64,000 nt of DNA, from the NCBI GenBank assembly GCA_947650285.1, contig CANTFL010001312.1, positions 1 through 64,000 on the forward strand, in the 5' to 3' direction. The position numbers and the translations under genes were made by a program. The stretch comes from Hyaloperonospora brassicae. Taxonomy: Eukaryota > Oomycota > Peronosporomycetes > Peronosporales > Peronosporaceae. The first letter of the stretch is position 1. Each line of letters opens with the position of its first letter. The notes under the pieces were generated by a model that did no database searches, had not been told where the DNA came from, and was given only the letters and a program-made list of their open reading frames with translations. Of this stretch, positions 9,340 to 21,718 are shown in pieces.

Positions 9340-11057
9340 GGGCGTGTCTAATTCGTACTTCAAATTTTACTATTCCGTACTTCAAATGCGTTAAACGTTT
9401 GTCCAAACAAAATTTCTGACATTTGTCCGGACAATAGTTCTGTTTTTGTCCGACTACATAATGGACAAAGCTCCGAATTTCAGCGGATTGCGCCACTTTA
9501 AAAAAACGTCATGAGACGATCACGAGACTAGTGCATGACGGCAGCGAATTCTAACGTGAGTACGATGCCGCCTCCGTCGTCTTTCTACATTTCAAGGTTC
9601 AACCTTATTATACACCCCGCTGGGAGCCAGGCGTTGTTAGTACCATCTGTAGGAAATGTTGCCTTTCGAGGGGTGGAAGTGATAGGAGTTTGGGACGCAT
9701 GAGTTTACGACTAGCGCCAGATTGCGAGATTTTTGGGCAGCTGCAGATAGTCCGTGCAAGTAGTCAGCGAGCGGTTTGGTTTGGCAGCCAACCGTTCAGA
9801 CTGACTGGTTCAGGGGCACAGGTAGCTATCGACAGATGAGGAAGTAGGAAGCAAGGACGAACAAGACAAGAGTCCTATCATTCACTTCTTCCTCACATGC
9901 TACCAGTTTAATACCATCACGTCAAGATCGATCTATCGTCTGCAAACAAAGCTGCAATAAATAAGGTAAACTGAGGAGGGAAAATTTTAATGATGGATTG
10001 TTTGCGTTAATCATTGTGCTGTGGATGCTGATACGCATTCTGATACAACCTGCGAGGAACAGTAATTTGCAGGTTATGACCGCTTGAAGTGGATGAATCC
10101 AAGTGCTGAGCAGAAATCTGGGAGGTCCTGAGGTGAACAAGAGAGACGAAGGCTTCCCGCTGCGTGTGGTGTTGCGTCATCTGCGACTGTATTGAGTAAG
10201 TATAAAATATTTCCGAAGAGCCTAGTTGTTGGGACTCATGAATCTGATGCTGCTGGTCGTAGGGGTCGTGGAGAGAGTATCTTTTCGATCCATATGTTGT
10301 CTTTGGCGGTAATTAGGGAACAATTCTTGATCGGAGTGAGAGGAAAGTGATTGATGCTGCTGCTGGTATGTGTACGGCTGGTAATATTGTGGGACCTAGA
10401 TGAGCTGTTTTTGCTGCTCAGGAAGATACTGTTGGTGACTCAGCTATCTAATCGTTTGGTGTTGTCTCTGACGGACTTGTACACTTGTAGATGACGGCAT
10501 AATGGGTTAAACACTCATTAAAGTCAGAGTGGTATTCCACTTCGTTGCCTTTGGGTGGTCAAATTCACAAACACGCTTCCTTCTCCATCACAAATTTTGT
10601 CACCGTCATGATTTTGATCGTCTTCATGTGTTTCTGTATCGTCGTTGTAGCCTACATGGTACGACTTAACAGTGGACACTTGAGTCTCTTGGTGGATTTC
10701 TCTAGTAGTATCGGGAGTACTTCCTTCAAGAGCACGATCAAGGGCAGCGCAAGCACGGTCAGTAATGTTTGTCGACATTTTGGATTAGAGGGTGAATGAA
10801 AATGGATGTGGTGTATTGATCTTTACGATATTTAAAATACAACTTAGTGTTAAGGTAAGTGGATGAGGAACCAGAACTAAATAAGAACGCTCAATAAACT
10901 CCGCAACTCCGACTCCCTTTACTAAAGCATGACGCGATACATTTTCCTTTTGAAACGAATTAATTGTCCGACGAGTAATTGGATCATTGCCCGGACAAAC
11001 GTTTGACGCATTTGAAGTACGGAATCGTAAAATTTGAAGTACGGATTAGACACGCCC
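9340..11057. mobile_element. Mutator-like element with long TIRs and 9-bp target duplication
   Basis: 1718 bp. The ends are inverted repeats of roughly 70-100 bp starting GGGCGTGTCTAAT; each contains two copies of CCGTACTTCAAAT (one slightly varied), then AAACGTTTGTCC. The flanks are GGCGGGAGG (9331-9339) and GGCGGTAGG (11058-11066), a 9-bp target-site duplication with one mismatch. Long TIRs plus a 9-bp duplication fit the Mutator/MULE superfamily. No transposase is visible inside, so the element is non-autonomous; the interior carries a decayed Gln-rich coding fragment. Confidence 0.75.
9925..10778 (-). pseudogene. Decayed Gln-rich gene fragment inside the Mutator-like element
   Basis: The minus strand reads an 84-codon acidic ORF (10778-10524, starting MSTNITDRACAALDRALEG), then a Gln-rich frame from an ATG at 10500 (MPSSTSVQVRQRQHQ) interrupted by TAG codons, with QQ-rich runs continuing to about 10330 and beyond. 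It does not resemble a MULE transposase. It may be a captured host gene fragment (Pack-MULE style) or degenerate transposon cargo; function is unknown. Confidence 0.4.
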
Positions 11058-11639
11058 GGCGGTAGGGGCGAACTTGCAGAAATTGATAGCATCTTGGAGA
11101 GTATATCGCAGGGAAGGATAGGCGTTGTGATGGGTCTGCTGTTCTTTCGGTTGTTTTCATACTCAGTTATCATTTTTTCTAGCTACTTGTGTCATACATT
11201 CCTCTTTAGGTCAGCATCTATGGCCTCCCAACAACAAAGGGCCTCAGTCGCGTTGCGCTTCAACCTGGATTGTGTGTTCGGGGTGGGACACAATACCTCA
11301 TGACTACCTTTACTACAACCAGACGCAGCTAGGCACGCGAAGGATTTGACTGCCTACATCTACAGACCGATCTGGCAAATCCAATATTGGGAGGAACAAG
11401 TCTGTTCAAGTGATCAGAAGGTCAGACCAAGTATAATGAGTTATCAACGCCACGAAAAAGTAGTTTCATAATCGACATGATACTAATATCGATGGGCAAT
11501 TTTATGCAATGTTCAAGCTATACCTATATTGTGCCGGGCACCCTCCGCTTATAGTTGCACAGTACAAGCTACCCTCTCGAACACCAATTTGGCAGGTGCC
11601 TCGACGTCACGTACACTGCGCGTGGAAAGACAATTTATC

Positions 11640-11840
11640 GTAAAACAAAAAGTTTGAAAGAAAGAAGGAATCAGTAGAACTGTATATGATATATCACTGA
11701 GTATACAAAGTACACCTATATCGTCGTACTCACCTTATATTCAGCTGCGAGCTTCAAATAAATATACCTGGTCACCACCCATTGCGCACGTCTAGCGGCG
11801 ACGAGTGGTAAATTGATCAACATAACGGCTTATTATAAAC
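11640..11840 (+). repeat. Degenerate LTR fragment related to the Ty3 element's LTR
   Basis: The core at 11773-11808 (CACCACCCATTGCGCACG, then TCTAGCGGCGA-GTGG) matches the LTR core at about 35640 and 42967 with a few changes. No matching partner or internal region is visible, so it is a solo-LTR or truncated relic. Boundaries are approximate. Confidence 0.55.
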
Positions 11841-14800
11841 ATGAAGGTAGAGGTGCCGAACATTACTTTTTAAGGTCATAATCTTTCAACTTTAAATTAG
11901 CGCAATATGCACGCCTGGAAGAGTTCGACTCTAACAGGCGCACAATGCGGCGAAGAGATAGGAGCAACGCTGATGCTCAGTCTTGGATTCAAAATGCTTT
12001 AAGGGGTTGTAGTTACCTTTGCGCAAAGAGCAAGCGCACAAATCGAAACGCATACCACTCTGTTGCATTGATATACAAGCTACTCGTAATTCGAAGAGGG
12101 ATCTTCCACATAGTGATGCAACTCAGCTATAAGTGATATCGACGCACCACTGCACGATTAAATCAGCATTGGCCTACACTTGTTTTGGATGACATGCAAC
12201 GGCTCACAACGCTACGCGGATCTTTGTACAAGTTTTCATATACATTGATCGAACTTACATCCGGACATGACTTCAGGCAAGGTCGACACCTCCCAAGGCC
12301 ATCAAGAATAATTTGAGACATCCATACCGACATCTACACATCGTGGGTTATGATCTAACAACTACACACTACTTGTAGTACTTATTCCCTAAGTCGACAA
12401 GTCTAGGAGCATTGGAAAATTCACGATCAAGTCATCGATTATTGATCGTGGCTTCTCTACGATTCTGAGCCGTCTTGGATTTTCGAGATAATCTGATCTA
12501 CACCATAAGTCTAGAGGCGAATATATCAGGGTCAACGTTGATCCGGTGTCGAAGCGTTGGCGACACATGGGACGGCGCAAAATCACGAATCATAATGATA
12601 AATAGATCGTCACAGGTTGGTGGGATCTTATGGCAAGATATGGATCATAAAAGATTAAAAGATCATTCTTGAAGAAAAACCTCAACGAAGTTCAGAGGAT
12701 CATTTGTCGATTACCGCAAATTGCACAACGAAATGCAATATACCTGATGGATGGCGAAATCCGTCACTGTTCCAAGATAAAAAAAGTTATTCGATTTCTT
12801 TGTTACTACCTCATCCGAACTCAAGGTGGAAGATCTCTCCATACCGACGATTAGATAGGTGAGACTAAAAATAAATAAAGACGAAGTTTATAATCCGATC
12901 TGCAAATTTGCTGAAGCGGAGATTTATATGAACTGAAGAAGCTCATGGACTGTCAAAGATTGAGTCGGTTACGCGGATGTAGATTTGCTTTGATCGAATA
13001 TCGCTACATCAAGCTGTTTAAACTGTCATACGGATAGTCCTTTTTTAGCTATAAAACCGAAGTCTATCGAATCAACTAGCTGAAAAAGTCGATATCGTTA
13101 CTCGAACAAGCCACCAGCCAGATGCGCGCATTCACACTGACCATACGACTGCTGAAAGAAACTGGATTATTTTAGGGACACCGTGACGTAAACGACGTGA
13201 CTGAATGTATGATGGCTTGTATCTAGATCTAATGTATGCATATACTCATTACATTTATTTCCGTCGTAGGCAAGATCGCACTGTCGTCCAAATTGCTGAT
13301 CGAGTGTCGCGCAAAATCGTCTTACATGTTGTTTTCGGCCGGATCGGAGGCCAAATCATTAAGTCAAACAACATTCGACGCGTGCCGTTAAATCCATTCG
13401 GGTCTTCATTTATCTTAGATCGGTAGGCGATATTGATATCGGAGTTTCACCTAACCTGTTTGAGATTGAAGCCAATTTTGATGCTAAAGTCCCAGTTAGA
13501 TGATCAAAAGGAGAGTGTCTCGTTCAGAGGTGCAGTTTTTCACACTATCTGAAAGTATTTATACATAAAATAGACGCGTCGACGCGAGTATTGACGTACA
13601 TGCCGATGTATGAATTACTTACCATACGCCACCCTCTCTTGAGTCCCTTAATTTATGTGTAGAAATGAAATTCGCAGGATACGGAACCTTTTCATTCGAT
13701 CAAATTTGATACACATGATCTATGGATATAACAACTCGAGCCGGTCTCAAGTTGTTCAGATCTAGAACGACACTCGGTAGTGAGACACTTTATCGGGTTG
13801 TCTAAATATATATGTGATCTTAAATATTTTAGAATCTTCGGTATAGGTCGATAGAAACATCGAGCGCGAAGCTGGATTAGTAAGAACAAGACAGCCTCTC
13901 TCTGAGATTCACCAGCATCTTAGATGAATTGTTTGGTGCCTAGCGATATACTCGTCGGCCCATCCCCATATTGACATCCTCAGCTGAGGAGTTCGAAACA
14001 ATTAAACTGTATTAGTGAATAAATTTCCTTTAGTGTGATATGAACGAGCAAATTATACGTCAGCATACAGTATTATCGCCACGAAAGGGATCGGATTGTT
14101 CTTTTCTTGCATCGCTCTGCATTCGCAATGTGATTGGGATGCAGGGGAAGCTCTCGTGACAACGGGTCTCCATCCATTTGTAAAGAGCTTCCGGATATTT
14201 TTTGTCGACGCACTGGAAGTCTACTACTGGTCAAGCGGTTGCTTTTGTTACGTATAGAAGATGAAGAGGCAAATAGAACGCAATTTACAGGTACTGAAGC
14301 GGCCGATATCAACAAGTTCGTCGACGATCGTTCAATGAGCTTCGGTAAAGGTATGCTCGACTCCAATGTCTTCATACTTGCTCGTGCGATCCGGTTTTAA
14401 CTTTGGAGAATGTTTCCAAATTGCTTCTACTCATTCGAATCAATTTTCTTCAGTGATGCGGAAACCAAAAAATATGGTAGTGGTTCACATGGACACTGCA
14501 TCGAATCGTCCGACTGAATTAAATGAATCATCAACGCGTCTAACTTTATAGTATAGGGCATACCACTACCATAAGCGGGGTGAAACGTTGAAGATACGAA
14601 CTATCTGTAGATTGAACAAGCCTGACAGTTTGATATGCTGAAAACGACTCATGCGAATGAAATGTGGCCTCAAAGGTCACCCTTTGGGAAAATTGTAGTA
14701 TTTCTACCGTACACGTAAGGAGCTACAAAAGGCTGAAAATGCTGAGAATTAGTTTAACCAATAAATCGCCACGTGTATTCACAAAAAGCATGCACAGATT

Positions 14801-16139
14801 TTTTGAACGCCCGTAAAGCGAAATTTAAATGAAATTCTCGCTTCGTTAACTCTTGGCACGAGCTCAGTGTTCTAAGGTTTGCATTGTTGCATACGCTATT
14901 AAAAAAGACGAATGGCGAGAGTCGTTGTTGACATAATATAAGACGCCTTACACTTGAATTGACCGTGTACTATATGTCTAGCGTCGATATTGTGAAGAGA
15001 AGCGATTAAAACTCGCTTTTATGAGCCCACGTTCGATGTCGATGCCGCACTCGCATTTTTATCGCAGATATTGGATTTCATGCGCCCGGAAAGTGGTAAT
15101 GAGCAATATCAACAACAAAAAAGCCACCGATCTATTTAAACTCATAGCCGAAGTCACTTTGTTGGTTACCGCCTTTACTCTTAAGGTGTTCTGTCAGTAA
15201 GATGATACTTCGAAGCGACATGAGTCTGAAGATAAGCAGGGTTATGTACAATTTTGACTCGCTTGTTACATTTTCATTTTTATCGCCTTCATTTAAAATT
15301 CATCAATACTAATTGAACAACAAAACTTATAGAAAAGCGTGCACGACAAAATAAACGATAAAAAGGTGTGTTTAAGTGTATGTGAATGTCGTTTTATGCT
15401 GTGGCGATAATATTTGATAATAGATATAAACTTAGGAATTTTCTAGACATTATATAAAAATATACGCACAGAAATGCTTGTATTTTTATTGCCATATTTA
15501 ATAAAACGCTCTTTACTCAAATGAAAAGGAAGCATGATAGAAAGATAGATGTAATATCGGTGAAATAAAACTTACGACAGTATGATCTCTATATCAATGT
15601 AATAACATCAATCCGTGCAAATTGACGATGTAACTCGTATAACTTAAGAGAACGGAATGTACGGCGATTGGTTATCATATAGCGTTCCTGACGAAATTTA
15701 AGAGATCTGGAGATCAGTATTATGGCAGTGATTGCAAATTTGTGGTTCGTGGGAAGTTCGGGCCAATCGAAAAATGGTGATCTCAGGACTACGTAGAAGA
15801 ACATGCGTACAGGTAACAAAGCTCAGAGATGGATACAAAATTTAGTCGACACATGTCATACTGATACAGTGGACGAAAGGCGCTATATAATTGTGACTTT
15901 CAGGATACAGTTGATCGTGTAGCGATGATATAGGAGATGAAAAAAGTATGCCTTCAAGACTACGAAGGTCGATAAGATAATCTGTCCAAGGCTACGGTAA
16001 CTAGGCACTATTAGATAAGTATTAACTTCAGTACGTACAAAGTTCTTACTATCACCATTGTGAGCTAGTGCCCTGTTTAGTACAAATTGAGGTACACTAG
16101 AGAAATGGTTAACACCACGTGGCAATGCTTATCAGTAAA

Positions 16140-16330
16140 TATAAACTGTATTGATATAATTAAGTCCTAAAGTGTTTCTTGTCTTTGTATATTTATCTGA
16201 AGTAATTAACAGAGCAATATGTATCGTAATGTCTACTCGCCACCCATTGCGCGCGTCCAGCAACGACTGGTGTATTGATATCATAATTAAAAATAATAAA
16301 TGAGTAGACACTGGGATCCCTGCACCAAGA
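16140..16330 (+). repeat. Second degenerate LTR fragment of the same family
   Basis: GTCTACTCGCCACCCATTGC at about 16231, continuing to a closing GAGTAGAC near 16305, matches the LTR module flanked by GTCTACTC and GAGTAGAC in the full element. The upstream AATTAAGTCCTA...ATGTATCGTAATGTCTACTC also aligns. No internal region is attached. Confidence 0.65.
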
Positions 16331-19300
16331 TCGCCTGATTCAGTGATATTGGATTGATTAAATTAGACATGATTAAGCCTGTAATTTTCGATTATCTATA
16401 ATACCAATTATTAGCAATATTTTACTTGATAATGTTATGTAATAGGATCACCCTGTTACAAATAAACCGAACTCCAAGTCAGATGCTAATTAAAACAATT
16501 CTGCGGCTAATAATTGTAGGTATGTCACGGTGCACGGTGTATGTGCTATATACCATCAGTGGCATCATAGACCACGTGTTGGGTGCCAAAGAAGAAGATA
16601 CAAGAAAAAAAATCAGTGTCACCCATCTGCCTGTAGAGGATGTTTTTTTAAGTCGATAAATATATAATGTGAGTACGGTCCTCGATCGGTCATTAGTCAC
16701 AAGGTGGGTCTAACAAGTTATATAATGAAAATGAGTACTCCATGGAACGTACATAAGATCACCAATGGCGAGTATGTATCAATTGATTTTACAAAAAGAA
16801 AATGGTTTATTTATTATGACAAAATTTGATCTGTTTGCTTACGATTTAAAGTAGCGTATGAAAATTTTGATAGAGATGTAATGTCTACAAATAGAAGGTA
16901 ATATAGGGTGCGCGAATGGAGGATCGTAAATTGTCTCTCTCTCATATATATAAAAAGCTTCGCTTATAAATTCGAATAAGCCTACTTTTCCTGTGTAAGA
17001 AAGGCAGTGAGTTATCTACAGCTACACGAGGTGCGGTTTGCGACATGAAACAGGCCTATGCATGCTGATTACTCGGCGAAGTCGTTATGTAGCGTATAAA
17101 TGTCTTAATTGTTTTTCGATCTTATCAGGGGACTCTCAACTGCAAAACGTTACTCGACTGTTTACGTTACCTTAGGTGTCGCCGTTAGTTATGATCGTCA
17201 AATAGAGAGATATGTAAATAACGGATTTTTATTGATTTTGTATGTGACCTCTTCACGCTCTCAATATCTATGCCTGTGACCAGAGATTGTCTGAAGACCT
17301 GGATAATGCTATCTGTTTTTAACACAATATCTGACAAGTGAATTTTCAATTAGTAAAAACGACCAAGAAGACATATCTGGTATCATCGATTGCTACTACT
17401 TTTGGTCTTTACCAATGGCAACGATTTCCAATTGCCTGAAGAAATTCCATCACTACTATATAAAAACTTTATCGACAATAGATTTAAAAATACCTTAAAA
17501 TAGAAGACGGTTCGGAGATGAAACAAACTAATTATTCAGCCTAAATTGACGTTACTATAGAGTATATGCGTGAGTGGACGTGTGACCATACTTATATATG
17601 TGTATTTATAAAGAGATGAAGAGCATATATTCTTCTTCATCGTACTCTTGCGCGATATACAATATATTATATGATTGAGTAGCGGTCAGAAACTTTATAC
17701 GAATGGAAGGTGCAGATTCACCTATCAAAACGGTTTTTTATTCCTTATAGGCTGAAAGTTCAACATGCCTCCGTTAGAATGTTGATATCTCACTCAAAGA
17801 ATATGAAAGTTTCGGTCAATACATTGGTTGTAAAATTCTGCACGTGGACGATCGTTGCTCAAAATGTTAAAATACTACAATCGCTGTAAAGATATATGGA
17901 AATATATGCATCTGTGTCGTGTGAATTGCGGGCAAGTCATTTTCTATTAAACTGACTATTATAAACTAGTAATAAGATACGATACATCTAGTACCATTCA
18001 AGTAGTCGATAGGACAGAATTCGTCTAACTTGGAAACGGATATATAGCCCAGGGTATAAAGGCTTAAATACACTTATTATATTAACGCTGAAGATCACTA
18101 CAGCCCCGATAATGAGACACTTCAGTACAGACCGTCACATAGTCAATGTGGTGCAAACCATCAAGTGACTCTTTTCAGTGGCTCTGATTCAAAGCAAGAC
18201 GGCTTATATTACCCAGTGATTTTGTGTGTGGAAATTGTGTAGAATCAATTATGGTATATATAGAATAATATGTTGAATGTAAGAGTCGGCAAAGTCGGAT
18301 CTGGAAAACTTTGGACCCAGCAACTCTTGGATAAGGCAAATCTTGACGTCGGCGGATATTGTTTTCTGCGGATGTTTTCGATAAATATTTACCCGGAAGT
18401 ACATTTTACGATCGACTGAATACGAGAAGACGCGTGCAACTCGTTAACAAAGGTGAAGATCCGAACCAAGTTTGATTTGGTTGATGTATGTGAGATATGT
18501 GAAATCAAAAGGGGTTCAAATTGAAACGACTCCGTGATATTGCAAAGGAACTAAATTAATTCAGTGTGCAACATTCTAGGACCCATCGAGCTCATGGCCT
18601 TCTGGCAAGACCCCAGGCGGGCTGAATTATGCTTGCCAACATACTTCAATCGGTACAGCTTGGAAGGTCCCAGCTACCAGCGCAAAGGGTTATTTGGAAC
18701 GAGTCACAAAAACTCCGTACAGCAACAAAAGCTATAATCTTTCGAGTCCCTCCTAATGAACCGGTATACGGCACTGTATAAGCTTGTCGACAATCAAGTC
18801 GGTGATAGATTAAACATCCCCATTTGTCATTGTCGCGCTTCGAGACAACCACATGAAAAGACGGGGCGTTCATACTGTCATAGTGATAAGGCATCATTCT
18901 CAGGCTGTAGGTATGGTATAACTTGTCTAAGACAAGACGGTGGATTCAAGCCGAGGGCAACATAAGTCTTCGAGTCGATGTATACTAATCTGGCGAGCTT
19001 GCAACCACGTAAAGCGTCTGATCACACTTGTTAGTTTGAGGTCACAGGAGGGTGACAAAGAAAATCTTATAAGATCATACGTGATTATGAAGGATTTGGA
19101 GACAAAGTACTATCGAAGCAACATTTATTATTTATTTGGTAAGGATCGTCTGCGAAGCTACATCTAACTTAATACTTACGCAACAGCCTACTACGCTGAC
19201 TTAACAGAAAGAAATAGTTTAGCTTGCTCGCTGAGCTGCATTTTGCCTATTATTCTAAAATTGTTTAATTAATGGTAGAACAGTCACACTAAATGACAAA

Positions 19301-21401
19301 TGAGATCAAATAGTAATCGCTGAAAAAAGTGTGTTGATGCATCACGCACCCTTGATGTCTGTCACACATAAGCAGCTTGAGGAGAGACCAGAATACTTAT
19401 TCTACACCCTACAATGGCATAACTTGAAACTTTAGAGGTCTCAATTAAATGATGGGAAAATAGGATACTTTGCTATCATCTTGTACTCTGTAGAATAAAA
19501 GTGCGAAAAGGGAGTGGGAAACGATAGGTGCTCTAGCAGAAAATTTGACTATGCGTGAAGCAGGGAATTAACGTAATTACAATCTTTCCACATGATTGAT
19601 GCAACAAATCATATATATGCTCTTACCGACTATTGAGCCGGGCTAGAATCTGCTAGTGTCCATTTCGATGGATCGGCGAGGACAAGTGAAAGGGAGGTTC
19701 ACACAGCGCAATGATGTGCAATTGACCGGATTAGAGGATCGTATCATCGACGTTTTAATTCATCATGTATCTACTTATAATACAACGAAAGAACCGGATT
19801 GATGATATGTATAATCCGCTGGCCGATCTGGACCAGAGGCGCAAAATTAATTGTGGTATTTCTGACCAAACAGCCCGGTAGATGCGTGGAGATGTCGTTT
19901 CAAAAGCACCTGGTCTTCAACTTTTACGGCAGAAGGCGTTGAAATATCAGGTTCTTGGCTTTTCTACTCAACAAATCAAGATTGAATCTAAACTGTCAAG
20001 CGACGAGGAAGTGACACATTTAGATCGAAAAAGATGTTGTAATGACCGAAGAAGGTCCCAAATTTCAGATTACTCTGAATTTACAGCACGATCTAGTATA
20101 CACGAGACAAGTTGACCCTGCAAAATATTCTGAGCCATATATCAACACACAGAAGCATCGGCAACTCGCATTTATGCAAAAAATAATGTCTAGCATGTCC
20201 GGGGCGATTGGATACGTCAAGCGCAACTTTCTATCCTTATATGGATGATTTGAGAAAGGTTTCTGATTGTGTATCAATGATAGCTTTAATTTTAACAAAG
20301 ACGTGTGCCAAGATCTTGTAAAAACGCGAAGTTGATGAGAACGGCCTGGTATGTGTATATTGACAGCAAAAAAATAAACCAGACAACCAGGATGGAATTT
20401 TTGCATATAATTATATTTGAAGGTCTGTAGCACCATTTGCACAGGATCCTTCATAAATTTGTAACAAATGGACCACTTCTCTTAAGTCAGCATAGATTAA
20501 TGCACAAAGTTGCTGTATTTGACTGTAGCGCACTTTAAATTTACTGCATGGGTGTTAGATTCTACTTCAGTGATAAAGTCATCACTTTTTATACTTTCAA
20601 CGTGAGCAATGAAAATGTTGCGCAGCCTTCACCAGCAATGTTAGCATCACTTGTATTTAAATCGTCCTCGTAGATCTGCTGTGGCCGGCACATGCGATAT
20701 ATGCTATCTCTTGCTTCAATTAGTATTTCCACCCGTTATCCAGGGTCAATTATAGCATAGAATAGATACTCAAACAACGTATCACTTTACGTAGGACTCC
20801 GCAATCGTTGTACATAGATGAACCAATTTGCAGATGGCAGATTCTGACATTTCTAAGATAATTTATCAACTCGTAAACAACTGGACGAAATGTCAAATTA
20901 TCTCTTCGAAGATGCAAAATGTGACTTCCTATATGATCAATTTCATTGTGAGAGAAGACTTTGATATATCGCCATAACGTTTGTCATCAGCCAAACCACG
21001 AATCAAATATAATTTTACAGAGTAATACACCCATACCATGAAATCTCCGACGTCCGACACGGTCCGACCGGGAAAAAGCCAGTACGGAATTGTGTAATAG
21101 TGTGCAATTTTGTGTGCATTTTTGTGCTAGCAATGATAAGTGGACAGGGGGATTAAAATATGATTGATTGAGGCAAATTGATTTTCCTTGTGTGCGTGTT
21201 CGAAAGTTATATATTACGTGCTGATCTGCTTCACTACATCGTGAGTTGTTCCAACGTATCAATTTACCACGACACGTGGATCGTGGGCGAGTTGTACATG
21301 ATGGGGCTTTGATGTATATGCACGTGCACCCGTGTCCATTGTACTTATACGCGCGTTATTAAATGCGCATTGATCGTTATGTTGTATTCAATGACAGGTA
21401 A

Positions 21402-21535
21402 GCAGCTACATGGTGGACTACATGCCGCCCGTGTGCTACCCGGATGACATGTTCCCCGTGCGCAAATGGTGTACATCGTGATACGATATTGTCATGTCCA
21501 AGAACAATTTGAGCGATCTGACCTCGACGATTAAG
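21402..21535 (+). pseudogene. Exon-like fragment of unknown gene
   Basis: A GC-richer island reads SYMVDYMPPVCYPDDMFPVRKWC on + just after a CAG acceptor-like site, then hits a stop; a second short stretch, MSKNNLSDLTSTIK, follows. The composition stands out from the surrounding AT-rich DNA. No family recognised. Confidence 0.3.
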
Positions 21536-21718
21536 GGTAAAATGGATTGTTGTACTATGATATATATACGCTGTATCATGAGAGTAAGGACGAGCTAAAG
21601 TGTCTCAATGATCTTGTTAATATGTACTTGTTGTATTTCTCCTTCTTTAGTGCGGAATCACTCAGCATGTATATAATGGCGTGAAGACCATCATCTATGG
21701 GTACTGCGGGTTGACAAT

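Larger units (their letters stand above)
11067..21400. other. AT-rich gene-poor desert
   Basis: About 10 kb of AT-rich sequence with no ORF above about 130 codons that I can support. The only recognisable items are two LTR scraps (near 11.7 and 16.2 kb). Short ORFs near 14.1-14.5 and 19.9-20.3 kb have no recognised family and look like decayed repeat. Confidence 0.6.
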
